Shown here one piece after another: positions 30,073 through 37,560 of a stretch of DNA of 64,000 nucleotides (positions within the stretch are counted from its first letter, which is position 1; each line of letters starts with the position of its first letter). The translations under genes were made by a program, and so were the position numbers. The notes below the pieces were generated by a model. The model saw only the letters and a list, made by a program, of their open reading frames with translations, was not told the origin of the DNA and ran no database searches. Source of the DNA: Vicinamibacterales bacterium (GTDB taxonomy: Bacteria; Acidobacteriota; Vicinamibacteria; Vicinamibacterales; UBA8438); NCBI GenBank assembly GCA_958296065.1, contig CATQHX010000015.1, positions 124,001-188,000 of the forward strand. The letters run 5' to 3'.

Positions 30073-30949
30073 TCAGAAGTCGAAGCCGCCGGCGCCGAAG
30101 CCGATGCCGATGCCGGCGCCGAAGATCCGCGACGCGGCGGTGTTGTTGCCCGCCACCACCTGTCCGAAGAACACGTTCAGGTTGACGGTGTCGGTGAGGT
30201 TGGCGAGCAGCCGCCCCCCCACGATGTGCGCGTCCTCCTCGAGCCCGGGAAACCGGCTCGGCGAGAAACCCGGGCCGCCGATGTCGATGCCGGACATCGC
30301 GTTGACCATTCGGTAGTCGACCCCGAGGGTGACCACGCTCCCGGCCCGGATGAACAGGCCCAGGTTGACGAACATGTCGTTCGGAACGTCGACCGTCTCG
30401 CCCGACGCCATGGCTCCGCCCACGGCCTGGGTGTTGACGTCCGTGCTGCCGCGGACCCGGAATCCTACCTCGGCGGAGAATCCCGCCGCGTTACCGAACT
30501 TGCCGATGATGAGCGACGTCTCCACCCCGTGGCCGCCGTCTCCCAGCGAGTTGATGTAGCCGGTGTCGTACGCGCCGGCCAGGATCCCGCCGACCCGCAC
30601 CGCCACGCTCGGCGCGTCGCTGAGCAGCTCGTCGACCAGCCGGAAGGTCAGGGCGACATTGGACTCGAACAGGCCGCTGTAGCTCTCCTGCCCGCCGGAA
30701 GGACCGACTCCCCCCTTGACGAAGCTGGATGCAAAGGCCGACTGGATGTCGAAGGCCACGGTCCCCGAGGGGCCCCTTCACCTTCATGATCGAGCCGTCG
30801 ACCGGCCGCCAGAACTCCCGGGCGTTCTGGTTGGCGTAGGTGAAGCTGATGGTGCCCGTTCCCGGCTCCGCGATCCAGGGCGTGCCCTGGGCGAACGCAG
30901 GTTGGGCCGGCAGGCTCGCGAGCAAGGCGGCCCCGAAGACGACGATCAC
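30073..30949 (-). pseudogene. Outer-membrane beta-barrel-like protein with one frameshift
   Basis: The N-terminal part has a signal peptide (IVVFGAALLASLPAQPAFAQ) and then TISFTYANQNAREFWRPVDG. The C-terminal part, in another frame, reads AFDIQSAFASSFVKGGVGPS and continues as alternating beta-like strands to GIGIGFGAGGFDF, ending in an aromatic residue as outer-membrane proteins do. The frames join if one G is removed from the GGGGACC run near 30765. This is one recent indel or a sequencing error in an otherwise intact gene of about 290 residues. No named family. Confidence 0.65.
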
Positions 30950-30956
30950 GAACCCT

Positions 30957-31259
30957 TTATCGTCGTCGAGTGCCGGCCCCCTGCTCCGGCTGACGAGTCA
31001 GAGTCCACACGATGGCGGCGATGGCCGCGCCGACGCCGAGCGTGGCCATCCCCCGAACGTCGGTAATGACGGCCAGCATGAGGTAGAAGGTCCAGCCGGC
31101 GCCGACCGCGACCGGGCTCCCCGGAAACCAGCCGGCCGACACGAACGCGACGGTCCCGAGAACGACTGGAACGGCCAGAAGAACGCCCGCGACGGCCAGC
31201 GCGCTTCCGCGTGTCGGCTTCACCGAAAGCGGCAGACGAAGCATCGGCTTCTCCTCCAC
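30957..31259 (-). CDS. Small inner-membrane protein
   Basis: 100 residues (95 if MLRLPLSVKP at 31244 is the start). Three hydrophobic segments are visible: ALAVAGVLLAVPVVLGTVAF, PVAVGAGWTFYLMLAVITDV and MATLGVGAAIAAIVWTLT. The tail is basic. No family recognised. It lies upstream of the beta-barrel pseudogene with only 7 bp between, so they may have been cotranscribed. Confidence 0.5.
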   Translation of the reverse strand: MEEKPMLRLPLSVKPTRGSALAVAGVLLAVPVVLGTVAFVSAGWFPGSPVAVGAGWTFYLMLAVITDVRGMATLGVGAAIAAIVWTLTRQPEQGAGTRRR

Positions 31260-31273
31260 CCAAGTGGGCTTTG

Positions 31274-31525
31274 TTATGGCTCGTCACGCGAGGAGACTAT
31301 CAGGCCAGACCTGACCTCAACTTCTTTCGCTCTGCGGACAAGGTCGTCCGCCAGGGTCCGCGCGCCGTCTGGGGTCAACTCGATGACTCTGCCCCTGAGC
31401 CACAGGCGGATCGTCTTGTCCTGGACCTCCAGTATCGGCTTGTCGAGCCAACCGCCAATGTGCCTGATGGCAAAGAACATCGCCAGCCCAAGGGCGACAC
31501 CCATGAGAAACGTGATGACAGCCAC
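31274..31525 (-). CDS. Small membrane-anchored protein
   Basis: 83 residues: one N-terminal membrane segment (VITFLMGVALGLAMFFAI) and a soluble charged tail (RGRVIELTPDGARTLADDL). No recognised family. Same strand as and 14 bp upstream of the 100-residue membrane protein. Confidence 0.5.
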   Translation of the reverse strand: MAVITFLMGVALGLAMFFAIRHIGGWLDKPILEVQDKTIRLWLRGRVIELTPDGARTLADDLVRRAKEVEVRSGLIVSSRDEP

Positions 31526-31536
31526 GGCCCTTCCCT

Positions 31537-31737
31537 CTACCTGCTCAGAATCGCGTCCATCTTCGCCGCCGCCGCGCGCTGCAGCGCCGGCATGACATGC
31601 GCGTAGGTGTTCAACGTCAGACTGATCTGCGAGTGCCCGAGCGTCTCCATGATCCAGGATAGGGTGCGGCTCTTCTTCGTAGAGGTCGCCCTATTCATGG
31701 GCTCTCTTGCCCGCGGGTGCGTCTCCCCAGTGGCCAT
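31537..31737 (-). pseudogene. Tyrosine recombinase, C-terminal fragment
   Basis: MIMETLGHSQISLTLNTYAHV-type ending (SWIMETLGHSQISLTLNTYA) carries the His of the GHS motif and the nucleophilic Tyr of NTYAHV, the last catalytic block of phage/ICE integrases. The N-terminal and core-binding domains and the first Arg are missing. It marks the edge of a former integrated element; the palindromic repeat at 31.9 kb lies next to it. Confidence 0.75.
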
Positions 31738-31863
31738 TTCGGGAGGGACACCAAGCAGGTCAGCGCGTACCGGCGTCTTTCCGGCGGCGAGCCGAGCCGC
31801 GTCACGGCGCCGAACACCCGTCTGTCAACGGTCGCTGGAAAGTGAAGGCCCCTGGACAGGACG

Positions 31864-32053
31864 GCGACCACAACATGTAGGGGGCGTATGAGTGGGCATC
31901 GTCAGCAAGAGCCAGTCTGGACGAGCCGTGCGCGGAGCCGGCGTCAAGGCCGTCAGCCCCGCGAAGCGGGGGCGGAGCGCAGCGACGCGCCTTGACGCCG
32001 GTGAGCACACGCGCAGGCTGTTGGCTTGACGATGCCGCCAGCGACCACAACAT
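31864..32053. mobile_element. MITE-like palindromic element flanked by 13-bp direct repeats (copy B)
   Basis: GCGACCACAACAT occurs at 31864-31876 and exactly again at 32041-32053. Between them, GGGCATCGTCAGC near 31897 is inverted at about 32020-32034 (TTGACGATGCC). The core at 31930-32010 is the inverted copy of the cloverleaf-like repeat in the IS21 element at 3462-3541. No coding capacity. The exact direct repeats look like a target-site duplication or recombination site. It lies within the 3' ruins of an ADOP permease. Confidence 0.55.
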
Positions 32054-32129
32054 CTTGTGGTCGGCCGGAGTCGCGTCTCCTTCAGATCCTCGCGCTCGCC
32101 AACACCCGTCGGGTCTTGTCCCCGTCAGG

Positions 32130-33660
32130 CGCGCTCCCTTCTGGACATTCGCGCGGCGTTCTGGGCGTCCGTCGGTGGCGCCGCGCGCGCCCGCGGTCAG
32201 GCCGGCGGATGCCGCGACCAGCGTCGTGCGCCACGCGGGAAGCAAGCCGAGCAGTAACCCCGCAAGAACCGAGATCGCCACGCCGAAGGCCAACACCGAG
32301 CTGTCAACCGAGATCTCCTGCAGGCGCGGCAGTTCCTGAGGGCCCCAGCGCACCAGCAGCCGCACGGCCAGCAGGGAGATTGGAACCGAGACGAGGCCGC
32401 CTGCCAGACCGAGCGCCATGCTCTCGAGGAAGACCGATCCCGCCAGATGCCCGCGCCGTGCGCCGAGCGCGAACCGGATCGCGAACTCGCTGTAACGCCC
32501 ATCGGACTTGACCAGAAACAGGTTGGCCACGTTGGCGCAGGCGATCAGCAGCAGAAACCAGACGGCGGCAAGCAGGATCCACAACGTCGCGCCGATGTCG
32601 CCGACCAGGTGCTCGCGAGCAGGAACGATGACCGGCCTGAAGCCGGCCTCCGCCAGCGTCGGCGCGGCGTTCTGGTCCGGAAAGACGGCACGCAGATCCG
32701 ACGTCATGGCGCCGAGCTCCGCCTCGGCCTGCTCCAGCGTGAAGCCGTCCGCGACTCGGGCCACCCCATGTGGAAGAAGTTACCGAGCTGCACGGTCTCG
32801 CGGTCGAGCCGCAACGGTCGCCAGAGATCGATGTTGGGCCACAGAAACGTGAAGCTTGGCGGCAACACCCCCACGACCTCCGTTCGCGAGCCGTCGACAT
32901 CGACGAGGCGGCCGACCACGTCCGGATCGGCGCCGAAACGCGTTCTCCACAGCGCGTCGCTGAGCAGGACCACTGGCTCTGCGTCCTCTCGCTCGTCTCG
33001 CTGGCTGAAGGCCCGACCGATACGCGGCGGCGTCCGGAGCATGTCGAAGAACGACGCCGTGACATCCGAGGTCAGCACGCGTTGCGGGTTCTCTGCGTCG
33101 GTGAAGCTCGCGTTGCCCATCTGAATCGCTGTCACGCCGTCCAGCGCACGGCTCTCATCGGCATAGAGGAAGTAGAGCGGGCCGGAGATTCTCTCGCTGA
33201 TGCCACCCCGGCGCCCGCCGAACCCCGGGGCGGCGTACTTGAGCACCACCAGCCGATCGGCGTCGGGGAACGGCAGCGGGCGCAGCAGCACCGCGTTGAC
33301 GATCGTGAAGACGGTGACGCTGGCGCCGATGCCGAGAGCGACGGTCAGTACGGCGGTCCCCGTGAAGAGCGGATTGCGCACCAGCGATCGAAAGCACCGC
33401 CTGGACTCACGGGCCACCGAGCCGACCCATGCGCTGAGCCTGACGTCCCGAACCTGCTCGGTCACCTGGTCGATCCCGCCGAGCTGCAGGCGTGCGGCGC
33501 GCCGCGCCGCGTGCGGCGACATCCCCTCCGCGATCTTCTGCTCGGCCAGCATGTTCATGTGGTCGTCGAGTTCCTCTCTGAGCTCCTGCTCGACTTGGTC
33601 GCGACGGAACAGACCGCGCAGGAAATAGCGGCATCGGGTTCACCGCGTGGCGAAAAAGAC
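32130..33660 (-). pseudogene. ADOP-type ABC permease, broken
   Basis: N-terminal half: FLRGLFRRDQVEQELREELD, GTAVLTVALGIGASVTVFTI and LLRPLPFPDADRLVVLKYA, the standard opening of Acidobacterial MacB/FtsX permeases. The frame breaks near 32764 and continues VADGFTLEQAEAELGAMTSD and WFLLLIACANVANLFLVKSD to about 32130, after which unrelated sequence follows; the C-terminal half (about 400 of 800+ residues) is gone. An in-frame TGA near 33637 (ATR-stop-TRCRYFLRG) also interrupts the N-terminus. It follows the TolC gene on the same strand and was probably the last gene of that cluster. Confidence 0.85.
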
Positions 33661-33672
33661 ATCTCCAACCTC

Positions 33673-35394
33673 CTATCTGCTCCACCCGCCGAGCGATCTC
33701 GAGGCCGTGGTTGGGCTCGCAGGTCCCCAGCCCGTCGCCCCACTGACGACGGCGATGCCGGCGGCGCCGAGCGAAGCGCGCTGCGTCCGCTCAAACTCGA
33801 TCCGGGCCCGCTGGTAGTCGAGGGTCGCGCGCAGCTCGGCATCCTGCGCCGTGGCCAGATCGCGTTGCGATTGCAGGACGAAGAAGTTCGTCGACAGGCC
33901 GACTTCGAACTTGCTCTCCTCCGCCTGGAGCTGTTCTTCCGCCAGTTCCCGCGATGCCGTCGCGGCCTCGATGCGCTCGCGGATCGACTCGATGCGCAGC
34001 GCGGCGTTGGTGACCTCACTGGCAATCCGCAGCTCGATGCGGCGAATCTGCGCGCGGTTCTGCTGCAGCTCCAGCCGGGCCCGTTCGTACGCGGTCCGGT
34101 CCGCGCTTCGACCGAGCGGGTAGGTCATCCGCAGCTGGACGCTCCAGATCGGGTAGTCGGCATTGGCGATGCTGTGAAGCGCGTCCCGGTAGCCCCCCGG
34201 GATCACGCCGCCGGCGCCGCCGAAGATGTCCTCGAAGCTGTTCCCCGCGGGGAGCAGCCGGGGACCGCCCTGACCGGTCAGTTGGTAGCTGCCGACCAGG
34301 TCGAGCGCGGGCAGGGTGCTGTTGCGGAGATTGTCGACGGTCGCCTCGTTGACGTCGAGCTGGCGTCGCGCGCGGGAGATGTCGGTGCGGCGGTCGAGCG
34401 CCCCGCGGATCGCTTCCTGCAGATCGATCGGCGCCGCCTCCATCCTCGGCTGGTCCGTGGGGTGGATCTCCGCCTCCCACAACTCCTCCGAGGTGCCCCC
34501 CACGATGAGCTCCTTCAGGGCCAGCTCGGAGGTGCGCTGCGTCTCGACAGCCAGCGCCAGCAACTGGCGGCGCGCCGCGGCTTCCGACTGCGCCTGCACG
34601 ACGTCGATCGGCGCCATCGTCCCGACGTCGACGCGCGCCCGATTGTCCGCCACGAGCTGCTCGGCCAAGGCCAGCGCCTGCCGCTGCACGCCCACGGCGG
34701 CGCGCGCGTAGACCAGATCCCAGTAGGCCAGTCTCACGCTGGCGAGCGTGTTGACGACGGTCTCCTCGAGGTCGATGTCGGAGATGTTCCGGTTGATGCG
34801 CGAGACGACCAGTTGCGTGCGCCGCGAATCGGTCCGGAAGCCGCGCAGCAACGGTTGCGTGTACTGCAGCGTCATGTTCGCGCCGAAGCTCGGGTTGAAG
34901 GTCGAGAAGATGTTGGTCGACTCCCACCGCGAGCTGTCCCAGGTGACGTCGTACCGGCCGCCGCCCCACTTGACCTGCTGTCCGATCCCGAGGTCGTAGC
35001 TGCCCCGGTCGTTGACGATGGGCTGGCCGCGAAGCCCGCCGCCGTCGAATATCGAGCGGTTGGGAAGGGTGGCCTGGTTGAGGAAGAAGCCGGACGAGGC
35101 GAACGGCAGGAACGCCGCGCCGGCGGTGGCGACCACCATGTCCTGCACGAGCGGGTCGATGCGTTGGACGGCGATGTCGAGGTTGCGTTCGAGAGCGCGC
35201 TGGACCGCATCGTCGAGTGTGAGGTCGAAGCGGCGGGCCGGCTGGCCGGACGGAGTCGCTTGCCAGCCGATGCCGGCAACCCTCTCGCCGGCAACCGCGT
35301 CGAAGGTCTGGGCGTGCGTCGTCCGCGCCGCCGCCGCAAGCAGCAGACCGGCCATGAGTGGCCCGAATGCGAAGACACGAAGATGAGTAGACAC
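33673..35394 (-). CDS. TolC-family outer-membrane efflux channel
   Basis: 573 residues from the GTG at 35394, chosen because GGAGGG lies 6-7 bases upstream and a signal peptide follows at once (VFAFGPLMAGLLLAAAARTT then HAQ). Two OEP repeats follow: LTLDDAVQRALERNLDIAV near residue 50 and IDLQEAIRGALDRRTDISR near 320, each with long helices (VQRQALALAEQLVADNRARV; AYERARLELQQNRAQIRRI). It would form the outer-membrane duct for the adaptor and ATPase encoded directly upstream (53-bp gap). Longer than typical TolC (about 470), as often in Acidobacteria. Confidence 0.9.
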   Translation of the reverse strand: MSTHLRVFAFGPLMAGLLLAAAARTTHAQTFDAVAGERVAGIGWQATPSGQPARRFDLTLDDAVQRALERNLDIAVQRIDPLVQDMVVATAGAAFLPFASSGFFLNQATLPNRSIFDGGGLRGQPIVNDRGSYDLGIGQQVKWGGGRYDVTWDSSRWESTNIFSTFNPSFGANMTLQYTQPLLRGFRTDSRRTQLVVSRINRNISDIDLEETVVNTLASVRLAYWDLVYARAAVGVQRQALALAEQLVADNRARVDVGTMAPIDVVQAQSEAAARRQLLALAVETQRTSELALKELIVGGTSEELWEAEIHPTDQPRMEAAPIDLQEAIRGALDRRTDISRARRQLDVNEATVDNLRNSTLPALDLVGSYQLTGQGGPRLLPAGNSFEDIFGGAGGVIPGGYRDALHSIANADYPIWSVQLRMTYPLGRSADRTAYERARLELQQNRAQIRRIELRIASEVTNAALRIESIRERIEAATASRELAEEQLQAEESKFEVGLSTNFFVLQSQRDLATAQDAELRATLDYQRARIEFERTQRASLGAAGIAVVSGATGWGPASPTTASRSLGGWSR

Positions 35395-35447
35395 GATCAC
35401 CCTCCAGTCTGGAAGTCCAACCCGGTAGTGGGGTGTCCTGGGTGTCC

Positions 35448-36152
35448 CTAGTCGCGGGCCGCGGCGGTGGAATGCGGGCTGCACCTCCCGTCGAACAGGT
35501 GAATCTCCCTCCTGGCGTGCTCCGCGTAGCGCAGATCGTGGGTCACCATGCAGACGGTCGAGCCTTCGTCGTGCAGCGCCTGCAGCAGCTCCATCACCGC
35601 CTCGCCGTTCTTCGAGTCGAGGTTGCCGGTCGGCTCGTCGGCCAGCAGGATGGACGGCCGCCCGGCCACGGCCCGCGCCACCGCCACGCGCTGCTGCTGC
35701 CCCCCGGAGAGCTGGCTCGGCAGGTGCTGCGCGCGGTGGGCCATCTCCACCTTCTCGAGCGCCTCGGTCACCCGTTCGCGGCGTTCGGCCCGCTGCATGC
35801 CGCGGTAGGTCAGCGGCAGCTCGACGTTCTCGTAGACCGTCAGGTCGCCGATCAGGTTGAAGCTCTGGAAGATGAACCCGACCTCCCGGTTACGGGTCCG
35901 CGCCCGCTCGGCCTGGCTGAGCTGCGCCACCGGCTGGCCGTTCAGCGTGTAATCGCCCGTGGTGGGCGAGTCGAGCAGGCCGAGGATCGACAGCAGGGTC
36001 GACTTGCCGCAACCCGACGGACCCGAGATGGCGACGTACTCGCCAGGGTGGATGGACAGATCGACGCCGTCGAGGGCATGCGTTTCGACCTCGTCCGTGT
36101 AGAAGATCTTCGAGACGTTCTCCAACTGAATCAGGGCTGACGCTTCGCTCAT
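35448..36152 (-). CDS. MacB-like ABC transporter ATPase
   Basis: 234 residues from ATG 36152, preceded by GGGAGGTCGAG. All ABC motifs are present: Walker A GPSGCGKST at residues 44-52, Q-loop FIFQSFNLIGDLTVYEN, signature LSGGQQQRVAVAR near 142, Walker B ILLADEPTGNLD near 163, and the switch histidine in MVTHDLRYAEHA near 199. The GNLDS and FNL elements place it in the MacB/LolD group. It should power the ADOP permeases nearby, which lack their own ATPase domain. It sits between the adaptor and the TolC gene. Confidence 0.93.
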   Translation of the reverse strand: MSEASALIQLENVSKIFYTDEVETHALDGVDLSIHPGEYVAISGPSGCGKSTLLSILGLLDSPTTGDYTLNGQPVAQLSQAERARTRNREVGFIFQSFNLIGDLTVYENVELPLTYRGMQRAERRERVTEALEKVEMAHRAQHLPSQLSGGQQQRVAVARAVAGRPSILLADEPTGNLDSKNGEAVMELLQALHDEGSTVCMVTHDLRYAEHARREIHLFDGRCSPHSTAAARD

Positions 36153-36215
36153 CTCGACCTCCCTCCCTCCGTTCACAGGTGACCTCGCCCCTTTGCCCGA
36201 CGCGGCAGAGCGGCC

Positions 36216-37469
36216 CTATTCGATGCGCACCCGGTCGAACTGATCCCAGGTCGACATGTCGGACAGAACCACCTGGTCGCCCGGCTGCAGACCCTCGAGC
36301 ACCTCGATCGTGTTGACCGAGGCCCGGCCCAGACTCACACGCACGCGTGATGCGTGCGTACCGTCCTCCTCCACCTTGAACAGGCTGACCACGCTCTCCT
36401 CCTGCCCGAACACCGGCCGGCCGACGAAGACGATGTCGTCCATCCGCTCCAACTCGAGGGTGCCGTCCACCGTCAGGTCCGGGCGGGCGCCGCGCGGCAG
36501 GGCCCCGTCCAACGCCACGTCCACCGTCACTGTCCCGTTCTCCACCGCCGGGTCGATGCGCGTGACGTGCCCCGGAATGACGCCGTTGCGGGTGTCGATG
36601 GTGGCCGACTGGCCGATCTGAACGTCCCTGGCCTGCGTCTCCGCGATGCGCAGCTCGGCCTTGAGCACCGTCGGGTCGCCCACCCGCGCCAGGTTGGTGC
36701 CTGTGGTGATGCGCTGCCCTTCGTCGAGCGGCACCTGCTGCAGCACGCCGGGCATCCCGGCCCGCACGTGCAGGTCGGCCATCTGCTGCTGCCGCAGCTC
36801 GTACAGCGTCCGCAGGCGGTCCACCTCGGCCTGCTCGACCGCAAGCTGTGCCTCGACGGTGTCGGTGGCCATCTGCAGCCGTTCCTGCTCGAGCGCGTAG
36901 CGCGTATCGAACTCCTGCTCAGCCGACTGGGACTGCTGAAGCTGGAGCGACGAGACGAGGCCCTGGGTGAAGAGCTGATCGTCGGCGTCCGCCTGCAGGC
37001 GGGCCGTCTTGCGCTGCGCCTCGGTGGTGGCGAGCGTCGCTCGCTGGTCGAGCAGATCGCGCTCCACCTCCACCTGCCGGTTGCTGTAGCGCGCCTCGGC
37101 CGCTTCGAGATTCAGCCGCGCCTCGAGCGTGGACTGCTCCAGCTCGGGATTGCTCAGCTCCAGGATCACGGTGTCGGGCGCGACGAGGGCGCCGGGGCGG
37201 ATGACGATCCGCTCGACGGTGCCGTCGGTGGTGGCCGGGATCCAGCGGATCCGCTCCGGGACCAGGGTCCCGGTGCCGCGCACCTGCCGCACCATCAGGC
37301 CGCGCTGCACGGTGTCCAGGTAGACGGTGTCGCGATCGACCCTTGGCGCCGCCGGCTCCAGCCGCGAGACCCCCACCGTGACCAGGGCGACCACGATGAG
37401 CGCCGAAACGCTGTAGAGGCTGTGTCGCATCTGCTTCTTCCGGGCGAGATCGGGGCGTGCGATGTCCAT
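36216..37469 (-). CDS. HlyD/MacA-like periplasmic adaptor
   Basis: 417 residues. One N-terminal membrane anchor (SLYSVSALIVVALVTVGV, about 16-33), a barrel/lipoyl half (VERIVIRPGALVAPDTVI), a long coiled coil at about 110-245 (LDQRATLATTEAQRKTARLQ; AVEQAEVDRLRTLYELRQQQ), the second lipoyl half (MPGVLQQVPLDEGQRITTGT) and C-terminal beta domains ending QVVLSDMSTWDQFDRVRIE. It links the inner-membrane permease to the TolC channel encoded two genes downstream. Confidence 0.9.
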   Translation of the reverse strand: MDIARPDLARKKQMRHSLYSVSALIVVALVTVGVSRLEPAAPRVDRDTVYLDTVQRGLMVRQVRGTGTLVPERIRWIPATTDGTVERIVIRPGALVAPDTVILELSNPELEQSTLEARLNLEAAEARYSNRQVEVERDLLDQRATLATTEAQRKTARLQADADDQLFTQGLVSSLQLQQSQSAEQEFDTRYALEQERLQMATDTVEAQLAVEQAEVDRLRTLYELRQQQMADLHVRAGMPGVLQQVPLDEGQRITTGTNLARVGDPTVLKAELRIAETQARDVQIGQSATIDTRNGVIPGHVTRIDPAVENGTVTVDVALDGALPRGARPDLTVDGTLELERMDDIVFVGRPVFGQEESVVSLFKVEEDGTHASRVRVSLGRASVNTIEVLEGLQPGDQVVLSDMSTWDQFDRVRIE

Positions 37470-37480
37470 GAGGACCTCCT

Positions 37481-37522
37481 CTCGGTTACGGTTTGCAGGC
37501 TGTCAACGGCTTATCTCGGTAA
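37481..37522 (-). promoter_or_regulatory. Shared TTACCGAG motif pair upstream of the adaptor gene
   Basis: On the minus strand TTACCGAG (37515-37522) is followed 26 bp later by GTAACCGAGAGGAGG (37475-37489), which includes the ribosome-binding site. A matching pair with similar spacing precedes the broken ADOP gene at 43986-44024. Candidate binding site for one of the PadR regulators. Confidence 0.35.
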
Positions 37523-37560
37523 GCAGGGGGAACAAGTCAGTCCCTCTCGCGTGTGCGATG

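Noticed and set aside
32770..35451. 893-residue plus-strand open frame
   Set aside because: Antisense shadow of the TolC-like gene and the ADOP fragment; low-complexity Arg/Gly/Ala product without motifs.
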